In this document: piece after piece, positions 43,500 through 53,507 of the stretch | Numbering within the stretch: position 1 is the stretch's first letter | Layout: each line of letters opens with the position of its first letter | DNA from: Trichobilharzia regenti | Lineage: Eukaryota; Platyhelminthes; Trematoda; Strigeidida; Schistosomatidae | Length of the DNA stretch: 64,000 bases | Direction: 5' to 3' | Assembly: GCA_944472135.2 (NCBI GenBank) | Contig: OX235270.1 | Location: forward strand, 135,237,632 to 135,301,631 | The notes under the pieces: generated by a model | What the model saw: the letters and a program-made list of their open reading frames with translations, nothing else | Told to the model about the DNA's origin: nothing | Database searches by the model: none | Translations under genes and position numbers: made by a program

Positions 43500-45455
43500 A
43501 TGCCTGGGTCAAAGAAGGGACAGAGTGTCTTGGATGCAAACAGGAAAGTAAGTCATGGTGACTTGTCTGTTAATTGTAACGATGTGTCTGATGTTAAGCA
43601 TGACATGGTTGATGTTACTGTTTCGCCGTTCAGGGATAATAGGAACATCAAACTCCCTAAATTTAAACCACGGTGTTTTGATGGAAACCCAGCTGATTAT
43701 TTACAATTTGTAAAGGAGTTTGAGATCATGTTGAGTAGTTTTCTATTAAATGATGAAATGAAGTTAATGTATTTGATGAGATATTGCACTGGAGATGCTG
43801 CAAGAGCTATACAGTGCTGTAAGTTTATGAAGCCAAAAGAGGGCTACTACGAGGCTATGAGCATATTACGTCAAAGGTTTGGAAGACCTTCGATGATTGC
43901 AGGGAAATTATTCGAGGCTGTTAAGGGTAATGGTGGTCAATTACAGGATGACTCCCAGGCACTCACTGAGTTTTTAGATAATTTGCTAATTTACAAGAAT
44001 GGAATGATTTCGATGAATCGCATGAGTGACCTCAACTCGAGTTTTATACTAGAAGTAATAGCAAGACGTCTACCTACTCGACTGCAAAGGAAGTGGGTGA
44101 AGATAAGCTCCCGTATGGAGGATGAGGGTATCGAGCCAAAGTTTGATGATATCCTGAAACTGGTAAAGAATAGTGTCAATCAATCTATGAGCAAGTTTGC
44201 CAGTATATTGAATCTCACCCCTAGAATAGAGCAGTCTGAGATCAAAATGCAATCATTGATGACGACTAGGCCTCAGAGAGGTGGATATCGAGAAGGCTCC
44301 ATGATGTATAGTAATGCATATAGACCTAGTGAGTGTAACAGGTTTCGTAGTACATCCTCAACAGATAAGTTACAAGATGCAAGACAAACACGGTTGTCTT
44401 TTACACGTTTGCAAGAGGTGCATACAAAGGTGAACTGTGAACCAGTGAGCAAGTTCAGTGATAAGCTAAATGTAAACTCCAGGCCTGACTCCGAATTGTG
44501 TGACGATAACGGTGCGGTCAAGAAGTCTGTAGTTACAACTGGTAAGCCGTTGTTGAATAGAGTGTCACAGAATAGAGTTACTGCTTCAGAGTGCAGTTCT
44601 GACTCCAAAAGTTTACAAAGTATAACTAGTCAGAGTGAAGATATAAAACCTTTAATGATTTGTGAGGAGGAACCAAAATTGTCTACTTCTGTTATTAAAG
44701 AGTTTGAAAATGATGAACTTGACGGTAAATTGAATATTTGTGATAATGATCATGATAGTGCAGATTTGTCTTTGGTTGATCATGATGAAATGGAGGGAAT
44801 GCCTACTACTGCTAAGTTGAACAAAGGTTCTGTAGAACTTGAACGTGAAGTAGAAATAAATGCAGGTGCAGTTGCAGAAGGCATGCGTACTTGTGAGACC
44901 GTCAGTGTGATTGATCAGCATGTAGCCCACCTATCATCAGATGCTAGTGCTAAACCTGAGCTGATAGTAAAAGACAGCAGTGGTGGTGGTCTTATAGGTA
45001 GACAAACTTCTGAAAGCCGAGCAACAACAGCTTTTGATCCACCGCTAACTTCATCAACTGATATCAATCAGTCGTCGTTGGTGCTGTCATCCACAATGAA
45101 AAATACCGCTATCAACTCAAGTATCTTGTGCAATGACTATGCTAGTATCAGTTCGTTTGAAAGGACGAATATCAATGGTCAGTTTAGTGAGGATAAGCCA
45201 AGTGTAAACGAGAGAGTAATTGTTAAATTGACTTGCACGAATAAAGGCATTTCTAGTTTCAAGTTACTATTTGAATGTTATTATCTTTGGTGTAAATTAC
45301 TCTGTTTTTACACTTGGTTGATGAGATACGTCGTGTGTTTGTTCGTCATCTATATTCTACGATACAATGACATGAGCGTGTTGCCGTTCAGATTTGAGGA
45401 TATAGCTCATAGAAGGAAGTTAGCAAATGAACTCTGCGACGATTTTCCAACCTAG
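43500..45455 (+). CDS. gag: BEL/Pao-like Gag with C-terminal membrane segment, copy 2
   Basis: 651 residues, about 98% identical to the copy at 39907. Differences include ADLS/GDLS near residue 20, KDGYY/KEGYY, RKRFG/RQRFG and one extra Tyr before the hydrophobic segment from a 3 bp insertion near 45280. The frame is intact in both copies despite these changes. The start codon context and the distance from the LTR are the same as in copy 1. Pol is also absent here. Confidence 0.85.
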   Translation: MPGSKKGQSVLDANRKVSHGDLSVNCNDVSDVKHDMVDVTVSPFRDNRNIKLPKFKPRCFDGNPADYLQFVKEFEIMLSSFLLNDEMKLMYLMRYCTGDAARAIQCCKFMKPKEGYYEAMSILRQRFGRPSMIAGKLFEAVKGNGGQLQDDSQALTEFLDNLLIYKNGMISMNRMSDLNSSFILEVIARRLPTRLQRKWVKISSRMEDEGIEPKFDDILKLVKNSVNQSMSKFASILNLTPRIEQSEIKMQSLMTTRPQRGGYREGSMMYSNAYRPSECNRFRSTSSTDKLQDARQTRLSFTRLQEVHTKVNCEPVSKFSDKLNVNSRPDSELCDDNGAVKKSVVTTGKPLLNRVSQNRVTASECSSDSKSLQSITSQSEDIKPLMICEEEPKLSTSVIKEFENDELDGKLNICDNDHDSADLSLVDHDEMEGMPTTAKLNKGSVELEREVEINAGAVAEGMRTCETVSVIDQHVAHLSSDASAKPELIVKDSSGGGLIGRQTSESRATTAFDPPLTSSTDINQSSLVLSSTMKNTAINSSILCNDYASISSFERTNINGQFSEDKPSVNERVIVKLTCTNKGISSFKLLFECYYLWCKLLCFYTWLMRYVVCLFVIYILRYNDMSVLPFRFEDIAHRRKLANELCDDFPT

Positions 45456-45456
45456 G

Positions 45457-46590
45457 GCGTCAACCTGAGAAGGGTTGTAGGCGTACTGCTGTAAGTCCTA
45501 CAATTCTTCAAAGGGTAGCGCATCAATGAGCAGTCCAATGTGATTGGTGTGTGATTTTGTACATATGTTCATATTGTATATACTGAATTGATATCATCTG
45601 TCATCTAGCTGTTGGTAATTCTGTTTGTGTCCGGACGACTTCCGCTTGTGTCATCAACCTGAGAAGGAATGTAGGCGTACTGCTGTAAGTCCTACGGTTC
45701 TTCAAGGGTAGTTTGTCGTGCCAGAATCCACAACATTTGATGTAGTGATTTTACATATGTTTGTGTTAAATAGTTGTGTGAGTTCCAATTATCGTAATTG
45801 TTGGTTAATCTTGTTTGTGTCCGGACATTCCACAACTTACAATCGTCAACGTGAGAAGGGTTGTAGGCGTACTGGTGTAAGTCCTGCGATTGTTCAAAGG
45901 AATTCCATCAAGACATGATCGGCGAGGTTGTTTGTACTATTTGTATATACGTGTGGTGTGTCATATCAATTGGTGTTTTTTGGATTCATTGTGTCTACTT
46001 GTTGTTATTGCGTAATTTTGTTAAAACTTTCGTCGTGAATACTTCTGAATTTGTTTCGAGTCTTCTACATCCATGAATGAATTGATTGATGTTAAGGACA
46101 GCAGATGGGTCGTATACGCCGTGGAGGCTAGGCTATTGCTGAGAATGAAATGCATACGGAGATAATTGTTAGCTGCAGTCCGACACGCCGGGGAGAAAGA
46201 GCGTAAACGACTGAGGCTCGCATGCGTCACCGCTACTAGAACTGAGGCAGAATGAGTGACAAGCGATTGCAGTGGTAATTGGTAGTGAGTAGATAAGAGG
46301 ATGTGCGTAGAGTATCATGAGTTGGTGCTATGGTCACGTTGCATTCCGCAAGAGTCATTCTGGCAAGTGGCGATTGTGTCGCAAGATGTCAAGAGGAGGT
46401 CTCTGTCTGGAGGCGCAGGTCGTCAGCGATGTGTGAGATTGTGCTGTGGGTATGCTTGTGGTGTGTTGGCTTTTCTGTTTGTTTTCCATTTCAGCTTTGT
46501 CCGTGTGCCCCAGGTTCTCGCAATGGCATCCAAGTCAACGTGCATTGGTCGTGAAGGAAAAAAGGGTTGGATCCCTTTTTTGCCGGGGAG
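45457..46590 (+). other. Modules and 3' internal region, copy 2
   Basis: The same three hairpin/peptide modules (cores near 45459, 45652 and 45845) and the same pre-LTR A6G3/C3T6 hairpin near 46558-46581 as in copy 1, with few substitutions. Confidence 0.7.
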
Positions 46591-46952
46591 TGTCAATGCA
46601 GTTGAAGATTGAACGATCAATTCTTGGTTGTTTGCTCAAAATCAACTTCCCCAATTTCCGCGGAGGCATCAATACGACAGTCATCGTCTCATCGGTCGCT
46701 GTTCAGAAAGAAGTCAGGAGACAACCATCAGAAGTAATCTTGTGATTTATTACTGTAATATTTGTTCACAGACCCTAGTAAAACCATTATTTTTATATGT
46801 TGGTGTAACAATAAAGAATTCTCGAGTGGCCAATCGGTGTTTTGGTTTTTTTCGTCCGTTATAACTAAGCGTTTCTGAAAACCTGCAAGGAACAGCTTGG
46901 GCCCGAGCGTAGCAAGAGCTGGGCATTAACGGTTTACGATAGGTAGCTGACA
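46591..46952 (+). repeat. LTR 3 (3' LTR of doublet)
   Basis: Starts TGTCAATG and ends GCTGACA. The last 20 bases differ from LTRs 1 and 2 (ACGATAGGTAG in place of ACGAGACGTGG). Followed by the target duplicate GCTTC. Confidence 0.9.
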
Positions 46953-47465
46953 GCTTCCGAAAATATTATGGAAAAATCTTCGCACTTTCTCCAGGCACAG
47001 AGATTCTTTCTACACATCAAATGACTCCTTATGTTATGCTTCAGATCGTAAACTGGGTATTTGATGCTAGGACGTGAGGAAATGCAAGCAACGTGTTAAA
47101 TCACTGTTACACATCTACGGGTTCATCGAAAATCTATATCTCGGGCATATCTTTACTGACCTCAACGATGACCAACAAGTAAGAGGTCGATGTGGTTATG
47201 CCGGAAAGCACGTCTACAAAACCTTCAAACCGTTAATAATCGTGAGGGTCTATGCAGCATTCAACCACGAGTAACGTATCTTTTGTGGTACTTCTAAATG
47301 TGAATGTGGGGCAGCGACTCATATTCTACTTTCCCAAAGAACCTACGAATATTTTTTGTCGTATTATATTGGCAAAAGCTTGAATAGTACATCGTCAGAT
47401 GAAGACTATACCATGTCTAAAACCGGCTGCATTCGTCTTGGTGACGAGGAGTATCCATATGTCTT
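46953..47465. other. Sequence between two LTR insertions
   Basis: 513 bp flank of the doublet. No recognised gene. A 66-codon frame at 47074-47274 has no recognisable domain. Confidence 0.5.
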
Positions 47466-50112
47466 TGTTAATGGAGTTGAAGATTGAACGATCAATCCTT
47501 GGTTGTTTGCTTAAAATCAACTTCCCCAATTTTCGCGGAGGCATCAATACGACAGTCATCGTCTCATCGGTCGCTGTTCAGAAAGAAGAGTGAAACATCG
47601 TCAGAAGTAATAGAAACATTTATTATTGTAATATTTGTTTTCAGACCTTAGTTCGCTTATTCCTTTTATATGTTGGTGTAACAATACAGAAATATCAAAT
47701 GGCAGATCCGTGTTTTGGTTTTTGCGTCCGTTATAACTAAGCGTTTCTGAGAAATCTTCTAAGAACAGCGTGGGCCCGAGCGTAGCGAGAGCTGGGCATT
47801 AACGGTTTATGAGACGTGATTGACAGGTTCTGACGATAGAAACAGATCTGGCGGATTCAAACAGTTCGTGAAAGTTTGGATAGTCGCCGTTCATTTTTCC
47901 TGGTGTCGGTCAAGTCCTCTTTGAACAAGCAATATCTGGAACGTTTTTGGAATTGGGTCAAGTTCAACAATGCCTGGATCAAAGAAGGGACAGAGTGTCT
48001 TGGATGCAAACAGGAAAGTAAGTCATGCTGACTTGTCTGTTAATTGTAACGATGTGTCTGATGTTATGCATGACATGGTTGATGTTACTGTTTCGCCGTT
48101 CAGGGATAATAGGAACATCAAACTCCCTAAATTAGAACCACGATGTTTTGATGGAAACCCGGCTGATTATTTACAGTTTGTAAAGGAGTTTGAGATCATG
48201 TTGAGTAGTTTTCTATTAAATGATGAAATGAAGTTAATGTATTTAATGAGGTATTGCACTGGAGATGCTGCAAGAGCTATACAGTGTTGTAAGTTTATGA
48301 AGCCAAAAGAGGGCTACGATGAGGCTATGAGCATATTACGTCAAAGGTTTGGAAGACCTTCGATGATTGCAGGGAAATTATTCGAGGCTGTTAAGGGTAA
48401 TGGTGGTCAATTACAGGATGACTCCCAGGCACTCACTGAGTTTTTAGATAAGATATGTCGTGTGTTTGTTCGTCATCTATTGTCAGCAAAGTCTCATAAA
48501 CCGTTAATGCCCAGCTCTCGCTACGCTCGGGCCCACGCTGTTCTTAGAAGATTTCTTAGAAACGCTTAGTAATAACGGACGAAAAAACCAAAACACCAAT
48601 TGTTGACTTGAGTATTATGTATTGTTACACCAGCATATAAATCAAGTATCACTAAGCAAACTAAGGTCTGAAAACAAATATTACAATAATAAATCTTTCT
48701 ATTACTTCTGACGATGTTTCACTCTTCTTTCTGAACAGCGACCGATGAGACGATGACTGTCGTATTGATGCCTCCGCGAAAATTGGGGAAGTTGATTTTA
48801 AGCAAACAACCAAGGATTGATCGTTCAATCTTCAACTCCATTGACACTCCCCGGCAAAAAAGGGATCCAACCCTTTTTTCCTTCACGACCAATGCACGTT
48901 GACTTGGATGCCATTGCGAGAACCTGGGGCACACGGACAAAGCTGAAATGGAAAACAAACAGAAAAGCCAACACACCACAAGCATACCCACAGCACAATC
49001 TCACACATCGCTGACGACCTGCGCCTCCAGACAGAGACCTCCTCTTGACATCTTGCGACACAATCGCCACTTGCCAGAATGACTCTTGCGGAATGCAACG
49101 TGACCATAGCACCAACTCATGATACTCTACGCACATCCTCTTATCTACTCACTACCAATTACCACTGCAATCGCTTGTCACTCATTCTGCCTCAGTTCTA
49201 GTAGCGGTGACGCATGCGAGCCTCAGTCGTTTACGCTCTTTCTCCCCGGCGTGTCGGACTGCAGCTAACAATTATCTCCGTATGCATTTCATTCTCAGCA
49301 ATAGCCTAGCCTCCACGGCGTATACGACCCATCTGCTGTCCTTAACATCAATCAATTCATTCATGGATGTAGAAGACTCGAAACAACTTCAGAAGTAATC
49401 ACGACGAAAATTTTAACAAAATTACGCAATAACAAGTAGATACGAAAACAACAAGTAAACACAATGAATCCAAAATACACCAATTGATATGACACACCAC
49501 ACGTATATACAAATAGTACAAACAACCTCGCCGATCATGTCTTGATGGAATTCCTTTGAACAATCGCAGGACTTACACCAGTACGCCTACAACCCTTCTC
49601 ACGTTGACGATTGTAAGTTGTGGAATGTCCGGACACAAACAAGATTAACCAACAATTACGATAATTGGAACTCACACAACTATTTAACACAAACATATGT
49701 AAAATCACTACATCAAATGTTGTGGATTCTGGCACGACAAACTACCCTTGAAGAACCGTAGGACTTACAGCAGTACGCCTACATTCCTTCTCAGGTTGAT
49801 GATCCAAGTGGAATTCGTCCGTACGCAAACAGAATTACCAACAGCTAGATGACAGATGATATCAATTCAGAAGTCAGGAGACAACCATCAGAAGTAATCT
49901 TGTGATTTATTATTGTAATATTTGTTTTCAGACCTTAGTTCGCTTATTCCTTTTATATGTTGGTGTACCAGTAAACAAATCTAAAGCGGCAGATCAGTGT
50001 TTTGGTTTTTGCGTCCGTTATAACTAAGCGTTTCTGAGAAATCTTCTAAGAACAGCGTGGGCCCGAGCGTAGCGAGAGCTGGGCATTAACGGTTTATGAG
50101 ACGTGATTGACA
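47466..50112 (+). mobile_element. Rearranged copy of the gag-only LTR element
   Basis: Order on the plus strand: full LTR (47466-47825), 5' part of gag (47970-48453), a jump into the sequence of the gag membrane segment (48454-48480), a full LTR in reverse (48481-48846), the 3' internal region in reverse (48847-49868), then a 5'-truncated LTR in forward orientation (49869-50112). The flanks are GTCTT (47461-47465) and GCCTT (50113-50117), a possible 5 bp duplication with one change. The 3' half has thus been inverted within the element and much of gag lost. Confidence 0.8.
47970..48569 (+). pseudogene. gag: Truncated Gag, copy 3
   Basis: The first 162 codons match the intact Gags (through ALTEFLD near 48453). 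The frame then runs into rearranged membrane-segment sequence and antisense LTR, ending at 48569. The conserved N-terminal gag core is therefore only partly present. A truncated protein could be made but would lack the second half of the capsid-like region and the membrane segment. Confidence 0.75.
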
Positions 50113-52560
50113 GCCTTCCGGTATCTACATATCCTTCATGGCAGTGCCGTTTGGACTGACCTAGAAACTGGTTTGCAATACACGGGTAACACAAACAGTC
50201 AACTTAAGGACATTTGTATTCAGCTGGGCTTCAGCAGTGCGTAGGTGTATTCGATTGTCTCTGTGGATACATATGCATTAGACAGAAGGTGCAACAGGCT
50301 TTACATCCGATGCATTATCTTAAGATGTATTTCCGGAATTTCCCATTCTTAAATGGTCCAAAAACATAATGCCCAACCTCTGACAATACTGTGGAACCTA
50401 GTAGCAATCTGTTAGACATAAAGGCTGAGGAGACAGTAAAAGTCACAATTAATGATTTTGACTGGAACTGGGTTCTGTATTCACAGACTGAACAAGGATG
50501 TAGTCAATTGTTTGGGTGACTAGATCTAAATGCTACACGCTCATAATGATACTCCACTTGTTCTCAAAGCGCTGAAAGTAGAGGATTCTTAACATGCAGC
50601 TTAGAACATCTTATAAATTGTTCAAGCAGTAGAATGATACTGAAGGGAATCTAAATGCGACCCAAGTCCTTATCATCTTAAGAAAAGGATTCCGAGCCCT
50701 AGGTGGTGGTGTAGAATTGGAAACTGTATGGGTTACCACAGGAGCGAAATTAGTCACGGAGCCAATTACTGATACTTACCCCGATTGTCACTGATGGGAT
50801 AGAAACTCTTTTCAAGAAATTTATTATCGAGCCGTACACTCGTATATGTATGGTTTTTAAGAAAATATATCGATGAGGGAATTAGGTCAAAGGTGTGAAT
50901 ACATGATACTGAGCAGGAGAATAGAACAGCGCGATAGGGTCGTTCTCACGTGCCTGAAATTTTCAGCTGCACGTCCAGAATCAATGTATGGCCCACCCTC
51001 GGGCTCTTTCACAGCGACAATAATTTGCCAAAAAGATTTATAAACAGGCGTTTTGATTCATCAGCTGCTACACCTGGACGTGGAATATTGTACAAACCGT
51101 ACGTAACACTTCGAACGGATTCTCCGATAAGACAAAACTATTATACGAAAGTTTTGCGAGGCGGAATGTATTACAAATAACAGACATCTGGTCCCGCAAA
51201 CTTTGGAAACTGGTGAGCTTGAAGTCCTGACGCATACTTAGTAACTATTGCTAAGGAGGAGGTCGTTGGACATTAGCATTACCCAGCATGACAATAGGTT
51301 CTCTGAAAGGTGACTACCAGTCAACTAATTACTGAAACGATTTTAGAAAAGCTAGTCCTTTGTGTAAGTTTGTTTTAGGAGCGACAAAAATGGTTGGATA
51401 CTAGGAGGAATGTACTTTCCAGCAACTTAGTTGTGGCACTAGAAATTTACTCAAGAAAACCAATGACAGCAAGGGCTTAGGCAACGGACGTTGCCTAGTG
51501 AACATGCATTTGTTAGACAGTTGGAAGTGAAGATAGAAAAGTTTAATGGTAAAAGATTTCTAACTGCGCCAATGAACAGCAGTGAGTATTACATTTTCCT
51601 CTTCATTCTTTGAGTGGGGACTGCTCAAAAGCTACCTAACTACCATGCATGGGCGAGGTAGAACAAGAAGTCGGCCAGTTATGTGACCAAAGAACAATTA
51701 CGTCAGGATAGATGGTCGCACAGAGATCATGGGAATTAATTCCAGATAGGACCAACAGGAAAGTTAACCGTCCCCTTAGAAACTACGTCTTCTTATGGAG
51801 AGAATAACAAATCTATAAAAATTAAATTATATTTATAAAAATGTCAATTATTTTGTAACTATCCGGTCAAATCTTGATCACAGCTCATATGAGAATAGCA
51901 AATGTTTTATGACTGTTCCACCCACACACACATACACACACCATTGTATCCTGCATACACTGTATATACACATATATTTTAACAAAAGTAGACAAATTTT
52001 GAAAGTCTGAGGTCAAAAAAGTCTTTGATCATAGTTCATACAATTTCTGTTTTGTTTAGTATACCTATTGATTCATATTTAAAAATAAGAGATGTACTTT
52101 TATATTAACATACAATTCTATTTATTTATTTATTATACATATTGATAACTGTTGCATGACTCATGATTGGACAAATTTTAAAAAAGCAAGAGGTGTCCCT
52201 TTATATATAAACTTTGTTATGTTAATTTCGATTAATTTCCATGAAGAAGTTCGGACCAGCTTGCCGAACGAAACGTTGGAATTAATCATTTCAGTTTCGC
52301 TGAGATTTTACAAATATAACTTTATAAATGTCTATTTCTCACTCAGCGCTCAATTATTTTGCAACTATCCAGTCAAATCTTGATAACAGTTCGTATGAAG
52401 AGCTGGAAGAACATAGCCTTTATTCACAGATCGGCGCTGTCGAATTCGCCGGCTGTGGAAAGGCTTTCAGTGATTATTCTCGTCTAGCTCCTGTAGTGAC
52501 GTTAAGGAGTATCTGGGTTGAAAAAATGGTCAGAAACTGGATTCGAGACTTACCCAGTGA
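50113..52560. other. Region without recognised genes
   Basis: About 2.4 kb with no frame longer than about 90 codons. Two stretches (about 51830-51895 and 52320-52395) share a diverged sequence around CAATTATTTTG and AACTATCC-GTCAAATCTTGAT in the same orientation, which hints at an old element, but no domain was recognised. Confidence 0.45.
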
Positions 52561-52565
52561 TACAT

Positions 52566-52935
52566 ATATCCATATAACATGTGTGTTTGTTTGACAGTCT
52601 GTTCTTGGTGACAAGTATCCATATAAATTGTGTGTTTGTTTGACAGTCTGATATATTTTGCTATGTATATATGGATCGATATTCCATTATAATTAGCCAG
52701 TCATGTTAAGACTGTCCACTGATTTGTTCATTTTGAATATTCGCTCTCACACTTGTGTTCACACACTTGTTCGGACATTCATATATATTTTTGCTCTCAC
52801 ACTCTTGTGTGACATATTGATTCTCCTTGTGTTTAGAAAATAGAAGTATCATCGCAAACCTAGTGGTCTTCCGATTTCCGTCTTTCTTGCGTCAGGACTA
52901 TTAAATTTTCGACCAGTAAATAACAATAATTTGGC
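52566..52935 (+). mobile_element. Possible end of an unidentified LTR element
   Basis: Contains a tandem duplication (TATCCATATAA...TGTGTGTTTGTTTGACAGTCTG at about 52566-52597 and 52617-52650) and ends with AATTTGGCGACGGG (about 52930-52942), which resembles primer-binding sites just inside some Ty3/gypsy-type LTRs. No coding region follows. Weak call. Confidence 0.3.
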
Positions 52936-53061
52936 GACGGGTACATAATACCCAGGAACAGAAAAAAGAGAGCGAATACGAACGACATTTTATCACCGTA
53001 CCAACTAGTGAAGAGGGGTGCATTTGACTGTAGATTACTGGGCCCTTATTTGCTGTTGCCT

Positions 53062-53408
53062 TCTCAATGTAGTGGAAGATTGAATGATCAATTCATGGTT
53101 GTTTGCTCAAACCCAACTCTATATTCAGGCGGGAGTCATCGATACTGCAGCCATAGTTCCATCGTACGCTGTTCGTTGGTAGACAGAGAAAAACTATCAG
53201 AACCATTATTGCGATTTGTTGTTATGACATTTATTCTGCGACTTTGTGTAAAATCACCTTATGGTTGGATCTGTATTGGTACAAGAATAGAGGATTCTTG
53301 AGTCACCAATCTGTGTTCTGGTTTTTCGCGTTGGCTAATGGACATAGTTACTGAAAGACTTCTAAGGGATTAATGAAGTCCATTGTAGTTAGACCTAGAC
53401 ATTTGACA
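53062..53408 (+). repeat. Diverged 5' LTR of an older gag element
   Basis: Similar along its length to the 361 bp LTRs (AATGTAGTGGAAGATTGAA near the start, GATTCTTGAGTCACCAATC in the middle, TTTGACA at the end) but strongly diverged. It is followed by the same internal layout. Confidence 0.75.
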
Positions 53409-53507
53409 GTCTTATTTGTTGTCAATTCGTCTTTCCTCGCGTTCGCAAGTCTTCTTTGGACAAGTGTTATTTGGAAGTTTTCTGGATCGTTTGGTCAAGT
53501 TCAGTAA

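Larger units (their letters stand above)
39402..46952 (+). mobile_element. Tandem LTR-retroelement doublet (LTR-gag-LTR-gag-LTR)
   Basis: Three LTRs of about 361 bp (39402-39762, 42995-43355, 46591-46952) separate two internal regions of about 3.23 kb. The whole block is flanked by one perfect 5 bp duplication, GCTTC (39397-39401 and 46953-46957), while the middle LTR has no such flanks. This is the pattern of a single insertion later doubled by unequal exchange between LTRs, or of a tandem integration. The 5 bp duplication and the gag type fit BEL/Pao. No protease, RT, RNase H or integrase is present, so the element is non-autonomous. Confidence 0.88.

Noticed and set aside
46301..46612. Small proteins upstream of LTR 3 and its copies (42734-43016, 48825-49136)
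   Set aside because: These frames run from the non-coding 3' region into the LTR, differ by frame-breaking changes between copies and show no domain.
50950..51180. A 76-codon frame as a host gene
   Set aside because: No recognisable domain, no splice-consistent neighbours and repeat-rich surroundings.
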